A stretch of 36,808 nucleotides of DNA from Pararhodospirillum oryzae. Lineage in GTDB: Bacteria; Pseudomonadota; Alphaproteobacteria; Rhodospirillales; Rhodospirillaceae. A program made the translations under genes and the position numbers. Below, piece by piece: positions 25,231 to 32,990 of the stretch. Where the stretch lies: NCBI RefSeq assembly GCF_007992075.1, contig NZ_BJZO01000042.1:1-36808 (forward strand), in the 5' to 3' direction. The stretch's first letter is position 1; each line of letters opens with the position of its first letter. The notes beneath the pieces are model-generated. The model did not search any database, was not told the origin of the DNA, and saw only the letters and a program-made list of their open reading frames with translations.

Positions 25231-25248
25231 GGGCAAGGGTCTTGCCCC
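25230..25248 (+). terminator. Hairpin beginning at the fabH stop codon
   Basis: GGGGCAAG (25230-25237) and CTTGCCCC (25241-25248) are exact complements with a GGT loop. No T-tract follows; the CTGGGGGG stretch after it could act with it as a Rho-assisted terminator or separate fabH from ihfA expression. Confidence 0.55.
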
Positions 25249-25308
25249 CTGGGGGGCCCTCGGGGGACAAGGCACGCACGGGCCCGGTCGTGGATTAAGC
25301 CCGCGTCT

Positions 25309-25361
25309 GTACCCCTTCCGTCAACGCTTTGATATTGACGGTTTTCCTATCCCTGGGGTAC
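25309..25361 (+). promoter_or_regulatory. Nested inverted repeat with an IHF consensus site, upstream of ihfA
   Basis: Outer arms GTACCCC (25309-25315) and GGGGTAC (25355-25361), and inner arms CCGTCAA (25318-25324) and TTGACGG (25335-25341), are all exact complements. On the - strand, 25322-25334 read TATCAAAGCGTTG, which fits the IHF consensus WATCAANNNNTTR at every position. It lies about 100 bp before the ihfA ATG. This suggests that IHF controls its own alpha-subunit gene. TTGACG (25335-25340) might also be a -35 element, but no good -10 is seen. Confidence 0.65.
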
Positions 25362-25433
25362 CTTTGACCGCCAGCCTTATCGAAGAAGGCTGGGAGGCCA
25401 AGAGCGTCCAGGGACGACAGGGAGATCCAGGAC

Positions 25434-25754
25434 ATGAGCGGCAGGACCATCACCCGTGCGCAACTCAGCGAGGCGGTCTATCAAGAGGTCGGCCTGTCGC
25501 GCAATGAATCAGCCGATCTCCTGGAAATGGTCCTCGACGAAATGTCGGTGGCCCTGGTGCGCGGCGAAACGGTAAAGATTTCCAGCTTTGGCAGTTTTTC
25601 CGTCCGCGACAAGGGGCAGCGCATCGGCCGCAACCCCAAGACCGGCGAGGAAGTGCCGATTTTGCCCCGGCGCGTGCTGGTCTTCCGGCCTTCCCAACTG
25701 CTCAAGGCGCGGGTGAACGAAGGCCCGGTCGGCCGCCAGCTTGAGAACGGGTGA
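25434..25754 (+). CDS. ihfA: Integration host factor subunit alpha
   Basis: IhfA pairs with IhfB to bend DNA sharply, and helps sigma-54 promoters, replication and recombination. The 106-residue protein has the HU/IHF fold: [34 protein letters not shown] helices, [25 protein letters not shown] at the beta-arm, with the DNA-intercalating proline P68 in [11 protein letters not shown], and a C-terminal [11 protein letters not shown] helix. GGGAG precedes the ATG by 9 bases. The merR-family start codon (GTG) overlaps its stop, giving coupled translation. Confidence 0.96.
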   Translation: MSGRTITRAQLSEAVYQEVGLSRNESADLLEMVLDEMSVALVRGETVKISSFGSFSVRDKGQRIGRNPKTGEEVPILPRRVLVFRPSQLLKARVNEGPVGRQLENG

Positions 25755-26701
25755 ACCCCGTGAGCATGGGCAATGGCCTGACCCCGGAAAACGGGAACGA
25801 CGTCGAAAGCGAAGGCGGGCGGCGGACCGGTAAGTCCGAGGCCGCGTTTCGCACCATCAGCGAGGTTTCGGCCGACCTGGGGGTGCCGCAGCACGTCTTG
25901 CGTTTCTGGGAAACCAAGTTTTCACAAATCCGGCCGATGAAACGCGGCGGGGGCCGGCGCTATTACCGCCCCGAGGACGTGGTGCTGCTGGCCGCGATTC
26001 GCGACTTGCTGTACAACGACGGCTATACGATTCGCGGTGCCCAGAAGCTGTTGCGCGAGCATGGGGTGCGCGCCGTCCTGGCCCAGGGCAGCGGCCGGGG
26101 GGGCCCCCTGGGCTACGACGACGCGACCGGGGCCGACGACGAGGGCTACGACGACGATTCCCTGGACGTCGACGACATGGACGACGGCGAGGAGGAGAGC
26201 CCGCCTCCCGCGCCGCCTCCCCGGCACCATGCCGTCCAGCAGGCTTCCCATGCCCCCGAGCCCTCCTCGGGCAAGGCCCACGCCGAACACGCGGCCGTGC
26301 CCCCGGTCGAGAAAGCCGCGCCGGCGCCCCGGAAGGCGGCCGGAATGGTCGATGCCCGGATCGTGGGACTCGAGGACGCTTCGGAAGCCGAAGCGCCCGA
26401 AACGACCGCGACACCCGAGGCGAATGATCAGGCTGTCGAGAAAACCGGGCCGGTGTCGGCCGGGCCTGCCTTCGTGCCCGAGAACAAACCCAAGGATGAA
26501 CCCGAAGACGATCCGGGGCACGACGGGGACCGCGAGGCCGGGAAAGACGAGAAGGCCGGGCCCGCCGAAGGCATCGAGCCGGAGGAGGCCCCTGCGCAGC
26601 CCGTTGTCCTGGGGCTGAGCGAGGCTCAACGCGACGAGCTGGAAGCCGTCTTGCGCGAGCTGGAAGACCTGCGCCGCATTTTGTTCCAGGCGGGCATCTG
26701 A
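25751..26701 (+). CDS. MerR-family transcriptional regulator with a long acidic linker
   Basis: An N-terminal MerR-type winged helix (residues about 35-105) is clear: [52 protein letters not shown] and [15 protein letters not shown]. It lacks a Cys metal-binding loop, so it is not a metal sensor. Residues 115-280 form a very acidic, Pro/Ala-rich, probably disordered linker ([20 protein letters not shown]). A C-terminal helix, [23 protein letters not shown], could be a coiled coil or partner-binding element. The gene directly follows ihfA, an arrangement common in alphaproteobacteria. The start is uncertain: GTG 25751 overlaps the ihfA stop, while ATG 25766 is also plausible. Confidence 0.82.
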   Translation: MNPVSMGNGLTPENGNDVESEGGRRTGKSEAAFRTISEVSADLGVPQHVLRFWETKFSQIRPMKRGGGRRYYRPEDVVLLAAIRDLLYNDGYTIRGAQKLLREHGVRAVLAQGSGRGGPLGYDDATGADDEGYDDDSLDVDDMDDGEEESPPPAPPPRHHAVQQASHAPEPSSGKAHAEHAAVPPVEKAAPAPRKAAGMVDARIVGLEDASEAEAPETTATPEANDQAVEKTGPVSAGPAFVPENKPKDEPEDDPGHDGDREAGKDEKAGPAEGIEPEEAPAQPVVLGLSEAQRDELEAVLRELEDLRRILFQAGI

Positions 26702-26724
26702 CCCGCCCACGCGGGACCCCCACG

Positions 26725-26749
26725 CCGCCAACGGGGTTGTGCGGTTTTT
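26725..26749 (+). terminator. Terminator after the merR-type gene
   Basis: CCGCCAAC (26725-26732), loop GGG, and GTTG-T-GCGG (26736-26744) form an 8-bp stem with one bulged T, followed by five T (26745-26749). It ends the ihfA-merR unit ahead of the convergent xseA gene. Confidence 0.75.
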
Positions 26750-26838
26750 CATCGGGAAAAAAGCACGGAAATTCCGGCGTGTCGGGCCGGGGCTCGGGCG
26801 GGCGCGGGAAAAAGGCGCCACGCGAGGGAGGCTTCTTT

Positions 26839-28401
26839 TTACAGCCCGTCGAGCAGATCGCCCTGGCGCGGCGACGCGGGGCGGCGTCCCCGGGCGCGGG
26901 GAGCCGGCGGCGCGGACGGCGGTGTCGCCACGGCCTCGACCCGGCCATCATGCCATTCAAGACTCAACGCCATGCCCGGCTGAACCGCGCCGGCGCTATC
27001 GAGGATGCCCTGGGCAGGCCCCCGCACCACGGCGTAGCCCCGTTTGAGCACCGCCCGGTACGACACGCTTTCCAGGCGGGCCCCCAGGGCTTCCAGGCGT
27101 TCGGTCTTGCGGGTGTGCACCGTGTTCAGGGCCGTTTCCAGCCGCTCGCCGGCCTGGCTCACGTGGCGTTGCCCCTCGGCGAGCCGGCGGACCAGGGGGT
27201 CGGGGCGCAGGCGGGTGCTCAGCCGCTCCAGGGCCCGGGCAGCGTCGCGGATCTGGCGCGGGCCAGCCTGGGCCAGGACCTGGGCGAGGTGGGCCAGGGT
27301 ATCGTGCTTGCGGGCGATCAGGTCGGCGGGGTGGCGCAGGCGGGCCCTGGCCTGATCCACCCGGGCGGTTTCGCGCGTCAGACGGTGAAGGATGGCGACG
27401 CGCAGGCGCTCGGCCCGGTCGTCCAGGCGCTGGACGTGGGTATCAAGCAGGTGGGCGAGGTTGGGCAGGCCCCGCGCCAGCCCCTCGATTCTTCTCGTGC
27501 GCTCGTCGAGCCCGCGCGCCGTGGCGGTTTCCAGGCGCTGGCCCAGGGTGGCCAGATGGGCGCGCAGGTCCTGGCGCACCGGAACCGCCATTTCCGCCGC
27601 CCCGGTGGGCGTGGGGGCGCGCCGGTCGGCGGCGTGGTCGATCAAGGTCACGTCGGTTTCGTGCCCGATGGCGGCAATCAGGGGGATGGTGCTGGCGGCG
27701 GCCGCGCGTACCACGCCCTCGTCGTTGAAGGCCATCAGGTCTTCCAGGCTGCCGCCGCCGCGCGCGACAATCAGCAGGTCGGGGCGGGGCACGGGACCGT
27801 CGGGGGGGAGAGCGTTGAAGCCGGCGATGGCCTGGGCGACCTGGGCGGCGGCGGCCTCGCCTTGCACGGCCACCGGCCAGACCAGAACGGACACGGGAAA
27901 GCGGTCGGCCAGCCGGTGCAAGATGTCGCGGATCACCGCGCCGGTGGGCGAGGTAACCACGCCAATGACCCGGGGCAGGAAGGGCAGCGGACGCTTGCGC
28001 GCCTCGTCGAACAGGCCTTCGGCGGCAAGGCGCCGGCGGCGTTCCTCCAGCAGCTTGAGCAGCGCCCCTTCGCCCGCGAGCTCCAGGCCTTCGATGATCA
28101 ACTGATAGCTGGAGCGGCCGGGATAGGTGGTCAGGCGTCCGGTGGCGATCACCTCCAGGCCTTCCTCGGGGCGCACCCCCAGCCGGGTCAGGGTCCCGCG
28201 CCAGATGATGGCGTCCAGCACCGCCTGATCGTCCTTCAAGCGCAAGTAGCAATGCCCCGAGCCGGCGGTCTTGGGCTGGCTGACTTCGCCGCGCACCCGG
28301 ACCCGGGCAAAGGATTCCTCGACCGTGCGCTTGAGCGCGCCGGACAGTTCGGAAACGCTCTGGGTGGGGAGATTATGGCTGAGGGAGTCTTCGGAAGGCA
28401 T
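26839..28401 (-). CDS. xseA: Exodeoxyribonuclease VII large subunit
   Basis: XseA is the catalytic large subunit of exonuclease VII, which degrades single-stranded DNA and works with several XseB subunits. The 520-residue protein has the N-terminal OB-fold (VRGEVSQPKTAGSGHCYLRLKDD, residues 34-56). The catalytic core contains RPLPFLPRVIGVVTSPTGA, LLIVARGGGSLEDLMAFNDE and IGHETDVTLIDHAADRRAPTPTGAAE. A long helical XseB-binding region follows, with the C-terminal RGYAVVRGPA segment. The ATG at 28401 starts at the conserved region; the in-frame TTG 51 bases upstream adds a hydrophobic stretch without precedent. No xseB is seen here. Confidence 0.95.
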   Translation of the reverse strand: MPSEDSLSHNLPTQSVSELSGALKRTVEESFARVRVRGEVSQPKTAGSGHCYLRLKDDQAVLDAIIWRGTLTRLGVRPEEGLEVIATGRLTTYPGRSSYQLIIEGLELAGEGALLKLLEERRRRLAAEGLFDEARKRPLPFLPRVIGVVTSPTGAVIRDILHRLADRFPVSVLVWPVAVQGEAAAAQVAQAIAGFNALPPDGPVPRPDLLIVARGGGSLEDLMAFNDEGVVRAAAASTIPLIAAIGHETDVTLIDHAADRRAPTPTGAAEMAVPVRQDLRAHLATLGQRLETATARGLDERTRRIEGLARGLPNLAHLLDTHVQRLDDRAERLRVAILHRLTRETARVDQARARLRHPADLIARKHDTLAHLAQVLAQAGPRQIRDAARALERLSTRLRPDPLVRRLAEGQRHVSQAGERLETALNTVHTRKTERLEALGARLESVSYRAVLKRGYAVVRGPAQGILDSAGAVQPGMALSLEWHDGRVEAVATPPSAPPAPRARGRRPASPRQGDLLDGL

Positions 28402-28621
28402 GAGGGTGCAGGTGCGCCGGGATCGGGGGAAGAAAAGCAACCAAGAAATCAAGTGAGCCTTGGTTCAAGGGGATGCCCGATCGCGAGAACCCTGGTCAAG
28501 GGAAAAAACACCGTGTAGGATTTTGAAAATCTCCCTCGTTTCGAATGGGTCGTCCACTGGGGTTTGGTTGTGTTGCCCCTGGGGAAGGCTTGTCAGACCG
28601 TCCAGCATGTTGTGAAAAAAG
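28402..28621. promoter_or_regulatory. Divergent promoter region between xseA and the HD-GYP gene
   Basis: This 220-bp region is less GC-rich than its neighbours and must carry both promoters. AACCAAG (28439-28445) and CTTGGTT (28459-28465) are exact complements 13 bases apart and may be an operator. I found no convincing -35/-10 pair. Confidence 0.4.
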
Positions 28622-29722
28622 ATGTTCGATTCTTCGGAAGATCTCAGTCGGCGCCTCGTAGAGTTGCATGAACAGTTCCGGGAGGCTTTTCCGGCTTTGT
28701 GTCGGGTCGCGGTGGCTCTCTACGACGCGGACACGGATTTTTTGCGAACCTTCATTCACAGCACGCATGGCCCCGTCCCGCTACGTTTGTATGAAGCCCG
28801 GCTCTCCGAGGTGCCCTCGTTGCAGATCCTGGCCGAAAGCGGGTCCACGCGCGTCATCCCCGACCTTGAAGCCTTGCCGGAGTCGTGCTCCCGTCACAGT
28901 TCGTCGCTGCGCGGCTTGAATTATCGCTCCAGTTACACCGTGCCCATCCGGCAAGGAGAGACCTTTTACGGCTTTTTGTTTTTTGACTCCCAGGAACCGG
29001 GCTACTTCACGACCCGGGTGGTGGCGCACCTGGCGGTGTACGCGCAGCTGATCAGCCTGCTGGTCATCAGCGAGATGGTGCCGGTGCGGACCTTGAAGGG
29101 GGCCATCCAGGCGGCCCGGGTGTTCAGCCGGCATCGCGACGAGGAAACCGGCGAGCATCTGGAACGCATGTCGCGCTACGCCCGCCTGATGGCCACCCGT
29201 CTGGCCGGGGAACGCAACCTGCCGGACTGGTACGTGGAATACCTGTTCCGGTTCGCCCCCCTGCACGACGTGGGCAAGATCGGTATTCCCGATGCCATCT
29301 TGCTGAAACCCGGACGCCTGGATCCCGACGAACTGGAGATCATGCGCACCCATGTGACCAAGGGCCTGGAGCTGATCGACGGTCTGATCAGCAGCTTCGG
29401 CCTGGATGCCATCCCCCATGTGGCGATGCTGCGCAACATCGTGGGGTGCCATCACGAAAGCCTGGACGGCACCGGGTACCCCCGGGGCCTGAAGGGCGAC
29501 GCCATCCCCCTGGAAGCGCGCATTACCGCCATTGCCGATGTCTTTGACGCCCTGACCAGCCGGCGCCCCTACAAGGGCCCCTGGAGCAACGCCGACGCGG
29601 CCGCCTTCCTGCGCGAGCACGCCGGCACCCGCTTCGATCCCCAGGCGGTCGAGGCCTTGCTGGGTCAGCAAGACGAGATCGAAGCCATCCAGCACGCCTT
29701 TCGCGAGGACGAGGTGGGCTGA
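28622..29722 (+). CDS. GAF/HD-GYP cyclic-di-GMP phosphodiesterase
   Basis: The 366-residue protein has an N-terminal GAF-like sensor domain (about 25-150: LNYRSSYTVPIRQGETFYGFLFFDS) and a C-terminal HD-GYP domain (about 160-350). All marker motifs of an active HD-GYP enzyme are present: H215-D216 in PLHDVGKIGIPD, H277-H278 in GCHHESLDGTGYPRGL with G285-Y286-P287, and DVFDALTSRRPYKG. HD-GYP enzymes degrade c-di-GMP to GMP, which usually promotes motility and lowers biofilm formation. No transmembrane segment is seen, so it is cytosolic. The upstream Shine-Dalgarno is weak (GAAAAAAG). It probably acts on signalling from the same cell as the flagellar genes above, but this is inference. Confidence 0.93.
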   Translation: MFDSSEDLSRRLVELHEQFREAFPALCRVAVALYDADTDFLRTFIHSTHGPVPLRLYEARLSEVPSLQILAESGSTRVIPDLEALPESCSRHSSSLRGLNYRSSYTVPIRQGETFYGFLFFDSQEPGYFTTRVVAHLAVYAQLISLLVISEMVPVRTLKGAIQAARVFSRHRDEETGEHLERMSRYARLMATRLAGERNLPDWYVEYLFRFAPLHDVGKIGIPDAILLKPGRLDPDELEIMRTHVTKGLELIDGLISSFGLDAIPHVAMLRNIVGCHHESLDGTGYPRGLKGDAIPLEARITAIADVFDALTSRRPYKGPWSNADAAAFLREHAGTRFDPQAVEALLGQQDEIEAIQHAFREDEVG

Positions 29723-29778
29723 GCCGGCCGGAATCCGACGCCTTGCGTTGCCTTGTTCCGGCCGGCCCGAATGCGGGC

Positions 29779-30363
29779 CTACCCCCGGGCGGCGGTTTTC
29801 AAGGCCTGGATCAGGGCCAGGGCCTCGGGCGGCGGGCGGCGTTCAATCCGCTGGTACACCGATCCATCCCGGGTGCGGGTCATCAGGCCCGCCTCGACCA
29901 GATTGCGCCGGATCAAGGCGGGGTCGTGGAAGGCATGCAAGGGCGCGAGGACAGCGGTCATTTCGCGCTCGGTGAACCGCCGCCGGGCCGGCAGGCGCGC
30001 CCACACGGCCCACAGGGCCAGCAGGCGATGGCTGGCCTTCTTGGGCCAGCGCTGCAACGCCCCTTCCTCGGTGAACTGCCGGGTCACGGCCAGAATCCGG
30101 CGCGCCTCAAGGGGGGCGTCGGGCACCGGAGCCTCGGACAGCGCGGCCCGCGCGGCCTGGAGCGACAGCGCGGGGGGAAGGCGGGGCCGGGCCCGCGTCG
30201 AAGCACGCAGGTGCTGGAAATTGCGATAGCCGACGCCGCGCGCCAGCATGTTCAGCACCTGAACGTGGCCGGGCGTGCCGGGACAGGCCTCCAGTTCGCG
30301 GCCCAGGGCACGGGCCAGCGCGGAGATATCCGGCGTGCTGAAGGGAATCAGGTCCTTGGTCAT
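29779..30363 (-). CDS. DUF2087-domain protein
   Basis: The 194-residue protein ends with a DUF2087 domain (about 120-175: FTEREMTAVLAPLHAFHDPALIRRNLVEAGLMTRTRDGSVYQRI), found in small bacterial proteins that look like winged-helix or RNA/DNA-binding units. An N-terminal region (about 1-55, LIPFSTPDISALARALGREL...HVQVLNMLARGVGYRNFQHL) is helical. GGGGA six bases before the ATG supports the start over the adjacent TTG. Its role is unknown; transcriptional regulation is a guess. It is convergent with the HD-GYP gene, which ends 57 bp away. Confidence 0.7.
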   Translation of the reverse strand: MTKDLIPFSTPDISALARALGRELEACPGTPGHVQVLNMLARGVGYRNFQHLRASTRARPRLPPALSLQAARAALSEAPVPDAPLEARRILAVTRQFTEEGALQRWPKKASHRLLALWAVWARLPARRRFTEREMTAVLAPLHAFHDPALIRRNLVEAGLMTRTRDGSVYQRIERRPPPEALALIQALKTAARG

Positions 30364-30607
30364 CAAACATCCCCGAAGCGTGCCGCTCCCTGGGAAGGGG
30401 TCGTGGGTCGCTGACTTGACGACAGGGCACGGGACAGGGGTGTCAACCGGGCGAAACGGGCAGGTTTAGCTTCCCCCAGCGGGGCCAGCGACGCCTTGGT
30501 GAACTGCCGACCAGTGCCGCCCTTGTACCCCCACCCGCGCGCCAGGGCAAGAGCGCGCGGGCAAGGAGGGAGGCCACGGACCCCGGCCGGATAGGGGCCG
30601 CCGGGCC
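30364..30607. other. Intergenic region with a perfect GC-rich inverted repeat
   Basis: CCCGCGCGC (30534-30542) and GCGCGCGGG (30553-30561) are exact complements with a 10-base loop, downstream of the 172-residue gene on the - strand, and may end its transcript. TTGACA on the - strand near 30445 could be a -35 for the DUF2087 gene, but the -10 is poor. Confidence 0.45.
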
Positions 30608-31126
30608 TCAGGCGGGATCGGAAGCGGGCTGGGCGTCGGCGTCCTCGGGAGCCGGGGACGGCGGAGGCGTCCAGTCCACGGTCAGGCCCTCGGGCGCGGC
30701 CCAGGGGTCCTGTCCGGTGCCAATCGCTCCGTGCGGCGCCACCTTGATGCCCACGAACACCGCGAACGGCCCGCTGGTATCCTTGAAGGCCACCGTGACC
30801 GGCTGGCCTCCGGCGCTGTCCAGCGCCTCGGTGACCAGGCGCGAGGCTTCATCGGCCGAGCGGATCGCCTGATCCCACACCGGCCCCCACAGGGGCCCCA
30901 GGAACGGCGTCAGGGACGCGGGCGTCATCGTCCCGAATGCCGAAGCCATCCCCGTGGCGGGCGCCTGGGCCTCGGCCGCCTCGGGCGGGCGCAGGAAGGC
31001 AAGCCACGGATTGAACGAAGCGGCCAGGGTCCACGGCGCCAGGAACGCTTCCATCATCTGGTTGAACGAATCGGTCAACGAGGCCTGATCGCGCTCGGTG
31101 CCGGGCAGGGGAAAGAAGGGGAACAT
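30608..31126 (-). CDS. Hypothetical protein, 172 residues
   Basis: I do not recognise this protein. Its N-terminal third is Phe/Trp/Pro-rich (MEAFLAPWTLAASFNPWLAFLR), the middle has a helix with acidic and Ala residues (WDQAIRSADEASRLVTEALD), followed by a short beta-like stretch (VTVAFKDTSGPFAVFVGIKV). The C-terminus is Pro/Ala/Asp-rich. There is no clean signal peptide or typical transmembrane segment. AAGGGAC 6 bases before the ATG is a good ribosome-binding site, and codon use matches the neighbours, so it is probably real. It lies 85 bp after the membrane protein gene on the same strand, so an operon is plausible. Confidence 0.6.
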   Translation of the reverse strand: MFPFFPLPGTERDQASLTDSFNQMMEAFLAPWTLAASFNPWLAFLRPPEAAEAQAPATGMASAFGTMTPASLTPFLGPLWGPVWDQAIRSADEASRLVTEALDSAGGQPVTVAFKDTSGPFAVFVGIKVAPHGAIGTGQDPWAAPEGLTVDWTPPPSPAPEDADAQPASDPA

Positions 31127-31211
31127 GGCACGGTCCCTTCGGTTGCCGGGGGGAAGGATCTCCCCGGGCTTATACCGCAGTGCACAACAATCGTCCAGCG
31201 ATCCCGTGTCG

Positions 31212-32816
31212 TCAGATCTCGCCGTCGTCGTCGAGGAAATTAAAGCCGGCCTTGCGCTCCTCGTCGTGGACGGTCACGAGGTACGCCCCGGTCGGCATGA
31301 CCGCCGCGACCAGGATCCACAGCAACGGGCCCATGTCGGTGGCAATGGCGATCGCCCACGAAAGCCAGATCTGGCGCCAGTACACCAAGATGGCCTCCAG
31401 ATCGTGCATGGGCGCGAAGGGGGGGACGCTCAAGGTGTTGTGGGTCGCCATGCTGTTCAAGGTGACCATGATTTCGTCGAGCGTGGCGTTTTTTTCGTTT
31501 TGCAGGTTGGCGACCACGGTCTGCTGACTGGCCGCGAACAGACGGTTGACGCTGTCGGCGGTCAGGGGCCGGATTTCGCGCATGGTCCCGATCTGGAAGC
31601 GGAAATAATCGGTGGGCGAACTGGCGACAACGCCCCCGATCCGTCCTTGAACGGCGTTCAGGTCGCGGATCAGGGTTTCATACTGGGCCCGGAAGGCGCG
31701 GCCGCGATCGGCCAGGGATTCGCGCAGCCGGCGCAAGGTGTCGTTGATGGCCGCGATTTCGGTGATTTCCTCGCGGTGGCTGGCCTCCAGGTGGTCGGCG
31801 ATGCTGGTGGCCACCTGCGAAAGATCATGGAGATACACCGAGACCGAGCCACTGCCGGCGGCCGAGGTCAAGGTGCCCTGGGTTTCCTCCTGGGTGGCCA
31901 GACGCTCGAAGCGCGAGGAGATCTGACGCGCGATCGGGACCAGCTGATCGAACTCGCCATCGCGGACCTGGCGGATTTCGTTCAACGAGCGCTGCAAGGC
32001 ATCGACCGACACCCGCAGGTGATAGGTGATGGCCGCGTCGCCGCCCACGCCCAGCACGCTGGTCGCCGTGGACATGCCAAAAATGATCGACGATCCCACC
32101 GGCGCGATGATCAGCAGCAGCACCAGCTTCTGCCAGACGTTGGCCATTTCCATGCGTTCAAGCAAGGTGGTCCAGAACGTATACACAAAAGTGGCGCCAA
32201 TCACCCCGGCCAGCCCGGGCACCGCCCAATAGCGCCACCCCTCGTCGGGCGAGAAAAACACGATCTGGAAGCCGTAATAGCTGGTGTAGCCGGTCCACAC
32301 GCTGGCGAGGAAGGTAATCAGGTGAAACAGCTTTTCCCCCATGGGGGTGTGGCGGCGCGGGACCGCGCGCGGGCGCAGCATCCGGGCCATGCCCACGGTC
32401 ACGCCGTGCAACACCAGCAAGCTGACCAGGAACAAGACAAGGCCGCCCAGGGCCCCGTAGCCAACGATCAGCATGCCCAGCGCCTGATCAACGCCAAAGG
32501 GGGCGCCCCGCCACCAGCCGGTGACGAGAACGGCCAGGATGGCGCCCAGGAACAAAAGCAAGGCGAAGGTGGCGAACCCCTGGTGCGTGGTCAAAATGGC
32601 GCGCAGGGCCCGGCGCAGGCTGGTGCCCACCTGGCGGAAGGCGGAATCCAGAAGAAGCGGCTCCTCGGCCTCGGACAGGGCCGGGCCGGCCGCCGGGGCG
32701 GGGCCCTCGGGCATCGGAGGCAGCGGGGGCGCGATCGGCCCCCTGGGCGTCGGTTGCGGTCCAGCCGCGGGCTTGGGGGGCAGGAAACGGGCTGAGCCGG
32801 ACATCTCGGGGGCCAT
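31212..32816 (-). CDS. Six-helix membrane protein with a large helical domain, unrecognised
   Basis: The 534-residue protein has a Pro-rich N-terminal tail (1-55) and five hydrophobic helices at about 82-101, 113-143, 163-188, 196-218 and 231-255. A 220-residue soluble, coiled-coil-like domain (LRVSVDALQRSLNEIRQVRDG, LEASHREEITEIAAINDTLRRLRESL) follows, then a last helix at about 486-514 (AIAIATDMGPLLWILVAAVMPTGAYL) and a short acidic tail. The layout suggests a membrane-anchored periplasmic or cytoplasmic coiled coil, like some transducers or envelope-spanning scaffolds, but no HAMP or signalling domain is recognised. AGGA seven bases before ATG 32816 supports the start; the ORF runs upstream to 32918. 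Confidence 0.7.
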   Translation of the reverse strand: MAPEMSGSARFLPPKPAAGPQPTPRGPIAPPLPPMPEGPAPAAGPALSEAEEPLLLDSAFRQVGTSLRRALRAILTTHQGFATFALLLFLGAILAVLVTGWWRGAPFGVDQALGMLIVGYGALGGLVLFLVSLLVLHGVTVGMARMLRPRAVPRRHTPMGEKLFHLITFLASVWTGYTSYYGFQIVFFSPDEGWRYWAVPGLAGVIGATFVYTFWTTLLERMEMANVWQKLVLLLIIAPVGSSIIFGMSTATSVLGVGGDAAITYHLRVSVDALQRSLNEIRQVRDGEFDQLVPIARQISSRFERLATQEETQGTLTSAAGSGSVSVYLHDLSQVATSIADHLEASHREEITEIAAINDTLRRLRESLADRGRAFRAQYETLIRDLNAVQGRIGGVVASSPTDYFRFQIGTMREIRPLTADSVNRLFAASQQTVVANLQNEKNATLDEIMVTLNSMATHNTLSVPPFAPMHDLEAILVYWRQIWLSWAIAIATDMGPLLWILVAAVMPTGAYLVTVHDEERKAGFNFLDDDGEI

Positions 32817-32990
32817 CCGGGAATCCTGTCTGGGCCGGGAACCCGATCCCAGCCCCACCGCCGGCCGGCGTGTGGCATGATCCCGGGCATGCGGCGATAA
32901 GGGGGACGGGGGGACCATAGCGCGCTTGCATCGGCACGCAAGTGTTCATTTGGCCGCCTCCGGACCTCGTCAATCAGGGAGAAGGTCCCC
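32817..32990. promoter_or_regulatory. Divergent intergenic region, membrane protein and GT2 fusion genes
   Basis: The genes are transcribed apart and both promoters must lie here or close by. Only a weak CTTGC-N8-GCAAG dyad near 32923-32942 is seen. GGAGAAGG just before 32991 is the GT2 fusion gene's ribosome-binding site. Confidence 0.3.

Noticed and set aside
26701-26840. tRNA gene after the merR-type gene, as often seen in alphaproteobacteria
   Set aside because: I checked for an acceptor stem, D-arm and anticodon arm with the expected order; none is present. The region holds only a terminator.
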